Shown here piece by piece: positions 1-7,490 of a DNA stretch of 64,000 bases; the first letter of the stretch is position 1; the number at the start of each line of letters is the position of its first letter. Made by a program: the position numbers and the translations under genes. Source of the DNA: Sphingomonas rosea (GTDB lineage Bacteria; Pseudomonadota; Alphaproteobacteria; Sphingomonadales; Sphingomonadaceae); NCBI RefSeq assembly GCF_039538065.1, contig NZ_BAABBR010000001.1, positions 2,518,501 through 2,582,500 of the forward strand. The letters are read 5' to 3'. The notes beneath the pieces are model-generated. The model had not been told where the DNA came from. It saw only the letters and a program-made list of their open reading frames with translations, and ran no database searches.

Positions 1-1
1 G

Positions 2-847
2 CACGAGGATGAAAGCTTCTCGGATCTGTCGATCCCGCGCGAAACGGTGCGTCAGGCCAATCACCGCGATGGCGACCGGCATCGGCTCGAAGCGAAGACG
101 GTCGGGCTCGTTCACGACGGTGCCGAGCGCGAGGTCACGCTGATCAACCTGTCGGGCGGCGGCGCGATGATCGAGGGCGCCGGTGAACTTCGCCTGTGGG
201 ACCGGATCGAGCTGTGCCTCGGCGAGAACAACAGGGTCGAGGCCGCGGTCCGCTGGATCAAGGGCGACCGCATCGGCCTCGAATTCGCGCACGAAACGCG
301 GATCGACCTCGAGGTCGAGGAACTCGCCGACACGCTGCGCGACGTGCTCAGCCGCTCCTTCCCCGATGTCGCGCTGGCCGAGGATGCCGAGCCCGAGGCG
401 ATTGCCGAGCCCGCTCCCGCTCCGGTCGAGGAGAACGCGCCCGCGCAGCAGGAGCGCGCACTTCGCCACCCGCTCATCTGGAGCGGCAACGTCTGCTACA
501 ATCACGACACCACGCCTGTCCGACTGCGCAACATCTCGGCCGGCGGCGCGCTGATCGAGGGCGTGTCGGGTCTTCCGCTCGGCGCCGAACTGCTGCTCGA
601 TCTCGACGCGGCGGGCGCGATCTTCGCGACCGTCACCTGGGCGCATGGCGACACCGCCGGCCTCAAGTTCCATGCGCCCTACGACCTCAAGAAGCTGGCC
701 GAGGCCCGCCCCGAGATCGCCGCCGCGCGCTGGGTCGCCCCCGACTATCTGCGCGACGACCGCGCCGCGAACAGCCCCTGGGCCAGCCAGTGGGGCCGGA
801 GCGACCTCGCGGGGCTCCAGCGCTCGCTGCGCAAGCCCCGCTTCTAG
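2..847 (+). CDS. Tandem PilZ-domain protein (5' end at window edge)
   Basis: The reading frame is open to the left edge, and base 1 would be the third base of the preceding codon, so the true start may lie just outside; an internal GTG at 47 is the first start inside. Two PilZ-like domains are visible, roughly residues 20-105 and 155-240 of the open frame. Each carries the N-x-S-x-x-G signature (NLSGGG and NISAGG). The first is preceded by Arg-rich RDGDRHR, the second by RALRH, which is not a clean RxxxR. They are joined by a Pro/Ala/Glu linker. PilZ domains often bind cyclic di-GMP, so a stand-alone receptor or adaptor is likely. No output domain is present. Binding by the second domain is uncertain. 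Confidence 0.8.
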   Translation, partial: HEDESFSDLSIPRETVRQANHRDGDRHRLEAKTVGLVHDGAEREVTLINLSGGGAMIEGAGELRLWDRIELCLGENNRVEAAVRWIKGDRIGLEFAHETRIDLEVEELADTLRDVLSRSFPDVALAEDAEPEAIAEPAPAPVEENAPAQQERALRHPLIWSGNVCYNHDTTPVRLRNISAGGALIEGVSGLPLGAELLLDLDAAGAIFATVTWAHGDTAGLKFHAPYDLKKLAEARPEIAAARWVAPDYLRDDRAANSPWASQWGRSDLAGLQRSLRKPRF

Positions 848-2289
848 GCCGCGGCCCGCCGCACCCGCGCCGCCTGGAACTGCGCCCAGGCGAAATAGAC
901 GACCAGCCCGATGCCATTCCAGATCAGGAAGTAGAGCTGGGTCTTCGCCGGCAGGCTGTAGAAGAGATAGAGGCAGCCGAGGATGCCGACGGTGCCGATG
1001 ACCGGCGCCAGCGGGGCCCGGAACTTGCGCTCCGCGTCGGGCGCGCGCCGGCGCAGCACCAGCATCGCCGCACACACCGCGACAAAGGCCGCGAGCGTTC
1101 CGGCATTGGCCAGCGCGGCGATCTCGTCGAGCGGGAACAGCCCGGCGATCACGGCGACGATGACCGCGGTGAAGATGGTGATCCGCACCGGGCTGCCGCG
1201 GCTGGACACGCGTGCGAGCGGCTGCGGCAGGAGACCGTCGCGGGCCATGGTGAAAAAGATCCGGCTCTGCCCGTAAAAGAAGGCGAGGATCACCGTCGGA
1301 AGCGCGATCACCGCGCTGGCGCCGAGGATCCGCGCGGCCCAGCCCGACCCGATCTCGCGCAGGATCAGGGCGAGCGGCTCGGGGCTCGCGGCAAAGCGGG
1401 TGAAGCTAAGCGCGCCGATCGCGGCGGCGGCCACCGCCATGTAGATGGCGACGCAGGCGATCATCGAGCCGACGATCCCGATCGAGAGGTCGCGGCCGGG
1501 GTTCTTGGCTTCCTCGGCGGCGGTCGCGATCGCGTCGAACCCGTAGAAGGCGAAGAAGATGATCGCGGCGGCGGCCATGACTCCGACCTCGGATCCGGCG
1601 GCGCCCGAGCGCGGGAAGCCGAACGGCATGAAGGGCTCGAAATTGGCGGCGTCGAAGTGCGGCAATGCGACCGCGACGAACAGCGCAAGCGCGAGCATCT
1701 TGATCACCACGAGGATCGCATTGAGCGTCGCGCTTTCGCGCGTCCCGGCGCTCAGCATGAAGGCGACGACGGCGATGATGAACACGGCCGGCAGGTTGAG
1801 GATTCCGCCGGCATGCGGGCCCGCGATCCACTCGGGCGGGAGCGCAAAGGCCGTGCCCGAGAGGAAGCCCGCGGCATAGCCCGACCAGCCGACCGCCACC
1901 GCGCTCACCACCAGGCTATATTCGAGGATCAGGCTCCAGCCGATGATCCAGGCGATGAGCTCGCCGAACACGACATAGCTGTAGGTGTAGGCCGAGCCCG
2001 AGGCGGGGATCATCGTCGCGACTTCGGCATAAGCGAGCGCGGCGCAGGCGCAGATCACGCCGGCGATGGCGAAGGAGAGGATGACGGCGGGACCAGCCTT
2101 CCCTGCCCCGACCCCGATCAGGGTAAGGATGCCGGTGCCGACGATCGCGCCGACTCCGAGCGCGACGAGGTGCGGCCACCCCAGGGTCCGCGCCAGGCGA
2201 TGATGCTCGGGCTGCTCGTCGGCGGCGCCGACGTGCTTCTTCACGTTCCAGTTGGACAAGATCGACACGCTCCCCTTTTCGGCATCCAC
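844..2289 (-). CDS. APC-family amino acid permease
   Basis: A 481-residue integral membrane protein with about 12 hydrophobic helices. The N-terminal helix contains GVGAIVGTGIL, the substrate-binding unwound helix typical of the APC superfamily, followed by a helix with AYAEVATMIPASGSAY, usual for cationic and neutral amino acid permeases. It should import amino acids across the inner membrane by proton symport; the substrate cannot be read from sequence. The annotated start is GTG; a GTG at 2268 and a TTG at 2259 are alternatives, the latter with GGGGAG at good distance, so the first 7-10 residues are unsure. The gene converges with the PilZ gene, with a 4-base overlap of the 3' ends. Confidence 0.88.
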   Translation of the reverse strand: MDAEKGSVSILSNWNVKKHVGAADEQPEHHRLARTLGWPHLVALGVGAIVGTGILTLIGVGAGKAGPAVILSFAIAGVICACAALAYAEVATMIPASGSAYTYSYVVFGELIAWIIGWSLILEYSLVVSAVAVGWSGYAAGFLSGTAFALPPEWIAGPHAGGILNLPAVFIIAVVAFMLSAGTRESATLNAILVVIKMLALALFVAVALPHFDAANFEPFMPFGFPRSGAAGSEVGVMAAAAIIFFAFYGFDAIATAAEEAKNPGRDLSIGIVGSMIACVAIYMAVAAAAIGALSFTRFAASPEPLALILREIGSGWAARILGASAVIALPTVILAFFYGQSRIFFTMARDGLLPQPLARVSSRGSPVRITIFTAVIVAVIAGLFPLDEIAALANAGTLAAFVAVCAAMLVLRRRAPDAERKFRAPLAPVIGTVGILGCLYLFYSLPAKTQLYFLIWNGIGLVVYFAWAQFQAARVRRAAA

Positions 2290-2339
2290 AGGAAGCCGAG
2301 GGGGCGGTCGAGGTCAACCTCTGTCGAGCGGCCTGAGCC

Positions 2340-2546
2340 CTAGTGGACGGTGCCGACCGGTTCGTTGCTGGCGAGCGTGACGATGACCCGCTCGATCTGC
2401 CGCCAGTGGCAGAAATTGACGACATTGCCCCGGTCGCGGGCCTTTTCCGCACGAAGCGCCGCTTCGAACGAAGCGTCGTCGCCGAAGGTGTCGATCAGCT
2501 GGCAGGCGTCCGCAAGCGCGGCTCTCGAGGCGATGTAGGCAAGCAC
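2340..2546 (-). CDS. Small conserved-type hypothetical protein
   Basis: A 68-residue soluble protein, rich in Ala and charged residues, ending in GTVH. It has no signal peptide or membrane segment. I recall similar short proteins with an IASRAALADAC-like start and an FCHWRQIER-like core in sphingomonads, but no function is known to me. It lies upstream of the permease on the same strand, about 50 bp away, so the two may share a transcript. The ORF has normal composition for the window and no competing frame with better support. Confidence 0.6.
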   Translation of the reverse strand: MLAYIASRAALADACQLIDTFGDDASFEAALRAEKARDRGNVVNFCHWRQIERVIVTLASNEPVGTVH

Positions 2547-2611
2547 CCGCCGGGATTACGGGCCGAGCCGGTAAGGAGCGCCCAAGAAACAGGATTAGGA
2601 GGCCGTTCACC

Positions 2612-2647
2612 ATGTTTCCTTGGCGCGGGCCGCCCGCTCTGCCATGA
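2612..2647 (+). CDS. 11-codon leader ORF
   Basis: ATG at 2612 is preceded at ideal distance by AGGAGG (2597-2602), the strongest Shine-Dalgarno sequence in this stretch. It opens an 11-residue frame, MFPWRGPPALP, whose TGA overlaps the ATG at 2644 of the next gene as ATGA. The peptide is Pro-rich, with Pro-Pro, which can slow ribosomes. It is most simply read as a leader that couples translation of the small membrane protein, which has no good ribosome site of its own. Confidence 0.45.
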   Translation: MFPWRGPPALP

Positions 2648-2832
2648 GCCCGTCCATGGCTGCCCAGCAAGACAAACCCCTTTACGCCGGCGGATGCCTG
2701 CTCTTCGTCGGTTTCCTCGTCGGGGCCGCGATCGGGATCGCGGTCGACCAGCCGAGCATCGGCACCATGATCGGGGTCGCGGTCGGCGCGGGAATCGCCG
2801 TCCTCCTCTGGGTGATGCGCCGCCAGCGCTAG
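2644..2832 (+). CDS. Small two-helix membrane protein
   Basis: A 62-residue protein with two hydrophobic segments, about residues 17-33 (LYAGGCLLFVGFLVGAAIGI) and 38-57, separated by a short polar turn, and a basic C-terminus (MRRQR). This is a typical small inner-membrane hairpin with positive ends. A longer frame exists from 2620, but the start at 2644 is chosen because it forms ATGA with the upstream leader ORF, which supplies the ribosome site. Function unknown. Its end overlaps the convergent S24-type repressor by 4 bases. Confidence 0.6.
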   Translation: MSPSMAAQQDKPLYAGGCLLFVGFLVGAAIGIAVDQPSIGTMIGVAVGAGIAVLLWVMRRQR

Positions 2833-3461
2833 GCGAAGCGCCGCCCGGCCCAGATTACGCGCCCGATCACCTGCAATTCGGCGGGCGCGACGCCCGGCCA
2901 GTCGGCATAGGCCGGATTGTCCGACTGCACCGTCACCTCGGCCCGTACCGGGTGGAGGGTCAGGCGGCGGACCTCGCGGCGATCCTCGAGCGCGAGCAGA
3001 TAAAGCCCGTCGCGCAGCGTCGCGGCACCATCCTCGACATCGACGATAAGATCGTCGCCCTCGCTGAGGGTCGGCGCCATCACGTCCCCGGCCACCGTCG
3101 CGAGCCGCAAGGCGTCGGCCCCGTTCCCGCCGAGCCGCGCGAGCCAGTCGGCGGCGAAAGCGAGGCCTGCCTTTCCCGCCCCCGGATCCGGTTCCACCAG
3201 CGGCAGGCTCACCATCCCGCCCGCGACGGAGGACGCGGCTTCGGCCCCGAGCAACTGTTCCGAGACTCCGAAGTGCCGCGCGAGGATCCGGCGCTCCCGC
3301 TCGGGCAGGCGCTTGGGTGTCCCGCGCCGGATATATTGCTGGATGTACGCGGTGTTGCGCCCGACCAGCCGCGACAGGCTGGTGAAGTCCTCGCCCCTTT
3401 CCTGGGTCAGTCGGCGAAGCGTTTCGCGTGGATCGGCAATAGGATTTTTACTTTCGGCCAT
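2829..3461 (-). CDS. S24/LexA-like repressor with degenerate protease site
   Basis: A 210-residue two-domain regulator. Residues 10-75 form a helix-turn-helix (TSLSRLVGRNTAYIQQYIR). Residues 115-205 form an S24-type fold ending in QSDNPAY. In LexA and CI relatives the motif is GDSMxPT with a later catalytic lysine in vKRL. Here it reads GDVMAPT, with Val at about residue 127, and EVRRL, with Arg at about 165. Both catalytic residues are missing, so self-cleavage is not expected. ATG at 3461 is preferred over the longer frame from 3500, because the extension runs into the operator-like region. It faces a two-gene operon (3540-4042) that it probably controls together with itself. No other phage gene is nearby. 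Confidence 0.8.
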   Translation of the reverse strand: MAESKNPIADPRETLRRLTQERGEDFTSLSRLVGRNTAYIQQYIRRGTPKRLPERERRILARHFGVSEQLLGAEAASSVAGGMVSLPLVEPDPGAGKAGLAFAADWLARLGGNGADALRLATVAGDVMAPTLSEGDDLIVDVEDGAATLRDGLYLLALEDRREVRRLTLHPVRAEVTVQSDNPAYADWPGVAPAELQVIGRVIWAGRRFA

Positions 3462-3497
3462 AGGAAAACACCTAGACATGTAGGACGCCAATTGAGA

Positions 3498-3508
3498 CAC
3501 CTGAGGTG
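3498..3508. promoter_or_regulatory. Candidate operator between divergent S24 repressor and small operon
   Basis: CACCT-G-AGGTG is a perfect 5-bp dyad with a one-base centre. It lies midway in the 78-base gap between the repressor start (3461) and the GTG at 3540. A second shorter dyad, CCTA-6-TAGG, lies at 3471-3484. Location and symmetry suggest repressor binding, but the arms are short and could arise by chance. Confidence 0.35.
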
Positions 3509-3539
3509 CCGAGTCGTCATTGGTCGGGGGGCCAGGACG

Positions 3540-3713
3540 GTGTATTTACTGCGGGACGTTGAAAGATTTCTTAACAGCACGAACCAGAGTCCAGCGAGGT
3601 TCGGGCGAATTGTGATGGGGGATCCGAGATTTGTCTTCGACCTTCGTCGCGGGCGCGAACCCAGAGCCGAGACGATAACGAAGGTACGGCACTATCTGGA
3701 GCAGGTTCGATGA
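3540..3713 (+). CDS. 57-residue hypothetical protein divergent from S24 repressor
   Basis: GTG at 3540 opens a 57-residue frame with the core SPARFGRIVMGDPRFVFDLR followed by RGREPRAET. I recall small sphingomonad proteins with this RFGR...GDPRFV.DLR...GRE pattern; they resemble the tail half of a helix-turn-helix. It ends in an ATGA overlap with the next gene at 3710, which supports translation. The start is the first plausible codon; upstream AGGA is rather close. It is probably co-regulated with the facing repressor. Function unknown. Confidence 0.62.
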   Translation: MYLLRDVERFLNSTNQSPARFGRIVMGDPRFVFDLRRGREPRAETITKVRHYLEQVR

Positions 3714-4042
3714 ACCGGCCGCGGATGACCGCCTACGCTACCTCCCTGCTCCGTTGCTTGATGCAACGCGCCGGGGAGGACCGCAACCGCATTTCGCTAG
3801 GCCATTGGTCCACCACCGACTGGCACAGCCTGACCCTCGAGGGCGAACGGCACGAAGCGAGTTTCGTCGTGTCGGGCGACAAGGCCGAAGCGTTTACCGC
3901 GCTATGGCTTGCTGGCCTGTGCGACGCCGAGTTCGACCTGCCGCGCGGGTTCGTCGCCGACATCGAGGTGACGAGCCCGCCGATGAAACGACCCGACGGG
4001 TCGGTCGAGGTCGAGATCGGAGCCCTGACTCTCGACGATTAG
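3710..4042 (+). CDS. Hypothetical 110-residue protein
   Basis: A soluble protein, no signal peptide, with two or three predicted beta-rich blocks (HSLTLEGERHEASFVV; FVADIEVTSPP; GSVEVEIGALTLDD). It starts at ATG 3710 inside the stop of the 57-residue gene, so the pair should be translated together. I do not recognise a family. Gene order suggests it is a second target of the S24-type repressor. It converges with the membrane protein at 4050 with only 7 bases between. Confidence 0.62.
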   Translation: MNRPRMTAYATSLLRCLMQRAGEDRNRISLGHWSTTDWHSLTLEGERHEASFVVSGDKAEAFTALWLAGLCDAEFDLPRGFVADIEVTSPPMKRPDGSVEVEIGALTLDD

Positions 4043-4049
4043 GGCCGGG

Positions 4050-4547
4050 TCAGGCGAGGCTCCGGCGGAGGTCGCCGAGGGCCTGGCGGAGGGCGGCAGT
4101 GGCATCGACCTCGAGTTCGAGGACGGTGCCGCCGCGGCTTTCTGGTCGCTCGCCGAGATGTGCTTCGATCCGCTGGCGCAGCTCGCCCGGGGTCGGCAGC
4201 GGACGCGCGGCGAAGAGCTGCACCACGCGGCTGTCCTCGGGCGCGGGTTCGAGACGGTCCTCGAGGAGCATCGCTTCCTCGTCCTCGGCCACGTCGGTCA
4301 GGTCGAGGACGTCGACCGCCTCGACCGGCACGGCCGGCAAGGCGAAGACCGGCAGTTTGAAACGCCGCGGCTCGGGCCGCACCTGCCGCAGCATAGCGAG
4401 CGCGGTAAGGCTCACCGCCGCCGCCGCGACCACGCCGGGCACGCCCTGCCCGAGCAATAGCGCCGATACGCCCACCGCTGCGCCGAGCAGCCCCGCGGCC
4501 AGGCCATCGAGGCTCCAGCCCAGCATGTCGTCCCCACTCCCGTCCAT
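4050..4547 (-). CDS. Hypothetical membrane-anchored protein
   Basis: A 165-residue protein with two hydrophobic N-terminal segments (about residues 10-28 and 32-50, Gly/Ala/Val-rich) and then a long acidic cytoplasmic part with a DVLDLTDVAEDEEA stretch and a C-terminal helix rich in Arg and Leu (RQRIEAHLGERP ... ALRQALGDLRRSLA). No known domain recognised. An internal ATG at 4526 is an alternative start. It stands alone, converging with the 3710 gene. Confidence 0.6.
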   Translation of the reverse strand: MDGSGDDMLGWSLDGLAAGLLGAAVGVSALLLGQGVPGVVAAAAVSLTALAMLRQVRPEPRRFKLPVFALPAVPVEAVDVLDLTDVAEDEEAMLLEDRLEPAPEDSRVVQLFAARPLPTPGELRQRIEAHLGERPESRGGTVLELEVDATAALRQALGDLRRSLA

Positions 4548-4571
4548 GGGCGTTGGGGTAAGCGCGAATGG

Positions 4572-5102
4572 TTAGCCTTTGGTTGACGCGAGGCGCAGGA
4601 TTGCATCGGCGAAGGCCGCGCTGTCGGACGGCCCGACCGCCGTGACGAGCGTGCCGTCGACCACCACCGGCCCCTCCTCCACCAGCGCGCCGGCGTTGCG
4701 CAGGTCGGTCCGGATCGAGCGCCAGCCCGTCGCCCGCCTGCCGCGCAGCGCGTCGGCCTCGACCAAGAGCCACGGCCCGTGGCAGATGGCGCCGACCGGC
4801 TTTCCGGCGTCCACGAAATCGCGCACCAGCGCCACCGCTTCGGCGTTGGTCCGCAGGTGGTCGGGATTGATGAGGCCGCCGGGCAGGATCAGCGCGTCCC
4901 ATGTCGCCGCCGACGCCTCGGCGATGGTGAGGTCGGGGGTGATCCACTCGCCCGGATCGTCGAGCACGGTGGCCCGGATCGGCGCCGACGCGGGCGCGGC
5001 GACCGCGACCGTGCAGCCTGCCTCGCGCAGTCGTTCGAGGGGCACGAACAGCTCGTCCTGTTCGAACCCGTCGCTTGCCATGATCAGGACTTTGGGCCGC
5101 AT
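4572..5102 (-). CDS. DJ-1/PfpI family protein
   Basis: A 176-residue single-domain protein of usual length for the PfpI/YhbO branch of the DJ-1 superfamily. The nucleophile elbow GAICHGPWLL has Cys at about 107 and His 108, and the conserved acidic partner is Glu 14 in DGFEQDEL. Family members act as deglycases, glyoxalases, proteases or stress chaperones, and the exact activity cannot be assigned. ATG at 5102 gives the standard MRPKVLIM start; a longer frame begins with a TTG at 5111. It is divergent from topoisomerase IB, with a 39-base gap. Confidence 0.85.
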   Translation of the reverse strand: MRPKVLIMASDGFEQDELFVPLERLREAGCTVAVAAPASAPIRATVLDDPGEWITPDLTIAEASAATWDALILPGGLINPDHLRTNAEAVALVRDFVDAGKPVGAICHGPWLLVEADALRGRRATGWRSIRTDLRNAGALVEEGPVVVDGTLVTAVGPSDSAAFADAILRLASTKG

Positions 5103-5141
5103 CCGGAACAAGCCCTAGCCCTTCGGCGCTTTTCCGCCAAG

Positions 5142-6233
5142 ATGGACAAGCCCACCGCCCCCGCCCGCCTCCGCCACTGCTGCGACGACCAGCCCGGCAT
5201 CTCGCGCCAACAGATCAAGGGAAAGTGGGCCTATTTCGATCCCGACGGCAAGCGCATCACCGACCGGGACGAGATCGACCGGCTGAACGGCATCGCGCTT
5301 CCGCCCGCCTACACCGACGCCTGGTTCTGCCCTTTCCCCAACGGCCACATCCAGGCGACCGGCCGCGACGCCCGGGGCCGCAAGCAATATCGCTACCACC
5401 CCGACTTCACCTCGCGCCGCGACAAGAAGAAGTATCTCGGCACGATCGAGTTCGGCGCCGCGCTTCCCCGACTGCGCAAGAAGGTCGAACAGGACCTCGG
5501 CGCCAAGGCGACCAGCCGCGAGGCCGTCCTCGCCGCGGTCGTCCGCCTCCTCGACACCGAGCATATCCGCATCGGCAACGAGCAATATGCCAAGTCGAAC
5601 AAGAGCTTCGGCGCAACCACGCTGCGCAGCCGCCACGTCCGCAAGGCGGGCAACAAGCTGGTCGTCAAGTTCAAGGGCAAGCACGGCATCGTCCGCGAAC
5701 TCAAGATGTCGGACGCGCGGCTGAAACGGGTCGTCAGCAAGGTCCACGACCTGCCCGGCCAGCACCTCTTCCAGTATCTGACCGACGACGGCGAAGCCTG
5801 TCCGGTGACCAGCGCCGACGTCAACGACTATATCCGCGAGGGCACCGGCGGCGAGTTCACCGCCAAAAGCTTCCGCACTTGGGGCGCGAGCGTGATCGCC
5901 TTCGAACAGATGCTGACCGCGCAGCAAGAGGAAGCCCGCAAGATCAGCCTCAAGACCGTGCTAGAACCGGTCGCCGAGGCACTTGGCAACACGCCCGCGA
6001 TCAGCCGCAAGAGCTATGTCCATCCCAAGCTGATCGACGCCGCGCGGGACAATCCCAAGCTTCCCCTCGGTGCGATCGAGCGGCCGCGGGCGCGCAAATA
6101 TCTGTCGAGCGCCGAAGTCGGTCTCCTCGACTGGCTGATGGGCAAGAAGAAGCGCAAGGCGAAGAAGGTCGACGAGGTGGTGAAGGCCGCCAGGACCTCG
6201 CCCGCCAAGGTCGCCGAGGCGGTCGCGGCCTGA
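5142..6233 (+). CDS. DNA topoisomerase IB
   Basis: A 363-residue poxvirus-like bacterial type IB topoisomerase, which relaxes DNA supercoils through a 3'-phosphotyrosine intermediate. The N-terminal domain has GRDARGRKQYRYHPDF; the catalytic domain has RIGNEQYAKSNKSFG, the KFKGKHG beta hairpin carrying the general-acid Lys, and the active Tyr in SRKSYVHP. The C-terminus is lysine-rich (KKKRKAKK). ATG at 5142 is chosen over an open frame reaching upstream because homology begins there. Such enzymes are common as single genes in alphaproteobacteria. The MscS gene follows 49 bases downstream. Confidence 0.93.
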   Translation: MDKPTAPARLRHCCDDQPGISRQQIKGKWAYFDPDGKRITDRDEIDRLNGIALPPAYTDAWFCPFPNGHIQATGRDARGRKQYRYHPDFTSRRDKKKYLGTIEFGAALPRLRKKVEQDLGAKATSREAVLAAVVRLLDTEHIRIGNEQYAKSNKSFGATTLRSRHVRKAGNKLVVKFKGKHGIVRELKMSDARLKRVVSKVHDLPGQHLFQYLTDDGEACPVTSADVNDYIREGTGGEFTAKSFRTWGASVIAFEQMLTAQQEEARKISLKTVLEPVAEALGNTPAISRKSYVHPKLIDAARDNPKLPLGAIERPRARKYLSSAEVGLLDWLMGKKKRKAKKVDEVVKAARTSPAKVAEAVAA

Positions 6234-6282
6234 GGCACGGCGGCTTGCCTTCGCGGGCGGTCGCGGCCATCCCGCTGCCCCC

Positions 6283-7380
6283 ATGGACAAAGTCAATTCG
6301 CTCAGCCGCTGGCTGACCCAGAACAGCGACGCGCTGCTGATCGGGACCCTCGTCGCGATCGGCCTCGTCGGGCTGATGCTGATCGCGCGCGCGGTCGGCC
6401 ACAAGATGATCGACCGCGATCCGCGCTGCGTCGGCTGGTCGGGCGTGATCGGCCGGGTGCTGACCAAGACCAGCCTTGTCTTCATGGCGATTGCGGCGAT
6501 CGACATCGTCCTCAACTATGCCGACCCGCCCGCGCGGATCGCCCGGCTCAGCAACATCGCCTTCACCGTCGCCTTCGCGCTCCAGGCCGCGGTCTGGGGC
6601 CGCGAGCTCATCCTCGGCGTGATCGGCACGCGCGCCGGCGAGCGCCCGGGCGACACCGCGGTCGGCAATGCCATGGGGGTGATCCGGGTCCTCGTCAGCG
6701 TCGCGGTGTTTGCGATCGCGCTGGTGGTCATCCTCGACAATCTCGGGGTCAACGTCACCGCGCTGGTCGCGGGCCTCGGCATCGGCGGCATCGCCATCGG
6801 CCTTGCCGCGCAGGGCATCTTCTCCGATCTCTTCGCCGCGCTTTCGATCCTGTTCGACAAGCCCTTCCGGCGCGGCGACACGATCCGCTTCGACACCACC
6901 ACCGGCACGGTCGAGAAGATCGGCCTCAAGACCACCCGCCTCGTCAGCGTCACCGGCGAGGCGGTGATCATGGCCAACACCAAGCTGCTCGAGCGCGAGA
7001 TCCGCAATCTCGCCGGCGGGAGCGACCGGCAGGAGACGCTGCGCTTCGGCCTCACCTACCAGACCAGCCCGGCAAAGCTCGAGGCCGTCCCCGCCCTCGC
7101 CCGCGCCGCGGTCGAAAGCCAGCCCGGCTGTCACCTTCAGCGCTGCGTCATGACCGCGTTCGGGCCGAGCAGCCTCGACCACGACCTCGTCTTCCGCCAC
7201 GAGGGCCTCGACCAGGACCACCTGTTCCAGGCCAAGGCGGCGATCATCCTCGACCTCCTCCGCCGCTTCGCCGCCGAAGAAATCGAGTTCGCCTACCCCA
7301 CCCAAACCACCTTCACCGCCGCCCCCGACGGAACGCTGGTCATGCCCTACGCGGTGCCGCCGCCCGTCACCACTATGTAG
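6283..7380 (+). CDS. MscS-family mechanosensitive channel
   Basis: A 365-residue inner-membrane protein with four hydrophobic segments in the first 190 residues. The last contains the Gly/Ala-rich pore helix and GLAAQGIFSDLFAAL, followed by LFDKPFRRGDTIRF, the start of the MscS beta domain. The C-terminal alpha/beta domain runs to about residue 340. It should open under membrane tension during hypo-osmotic shock. It is longer at the N-terminus than E. coli MscS (about 286 residues). It lies downstream of topoisomerase IB on the same strand. Confidence 0.88.
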   Translation: MDKVNSLSRWLTQNSDALLIGTLVAIGLVGLMLIARAVGHKMIDRDPRCVGWSGVIGRVLTKTSLVFMAIAAIDIVLNYADPPARIARLSNIAFTVAFALQAAVWGRELILGVIGTRAGERPGDTAVGNAMGVIRVLVSVAVFAIALVVILDNLGVNVTALVAGLGIGGIAIGLAAQGIFSDLFAALSILFDKPFRRGDTIRFDTTTGTVEKIGLKTTRLVSVTGEAVIMANTKLLEREIRNLAGGSDRQETLRFGLTYQTSPAKLEAVPALARAAVESQPGCHLQRCVMTAFGPSSLDHDLVFRHEGLDQDHLFQAKAAIILDLLRRFAAEEIEFAYPTQTTFTAAPDGTLVMPYAVPPPVTTM

Positions 7381-7490
7381 TCAGCGCGCCACAGTCGCGG
7401 TTCTTCCGTGCCCGGAGCCGCTTGAGACATTGCCCGCCAACAGTCGACGCGACATTGGAGCCCCGAATGCTTCAAGTTAAAGGCGGTCCG

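Noticed and set aside
196..2343. 715-codon plus-strand frame across the PilZ and permease genes
   Set aside because: Composition and lack of motifs mark it as a shadow; it runs through two genes in opposite directions.
2829..4042. Prophage immunity region
   Set aside because: An S24-type repressor with a divergent operon looks phage-like, but no integrase, att site or structural gene is near, and base composition is normal.
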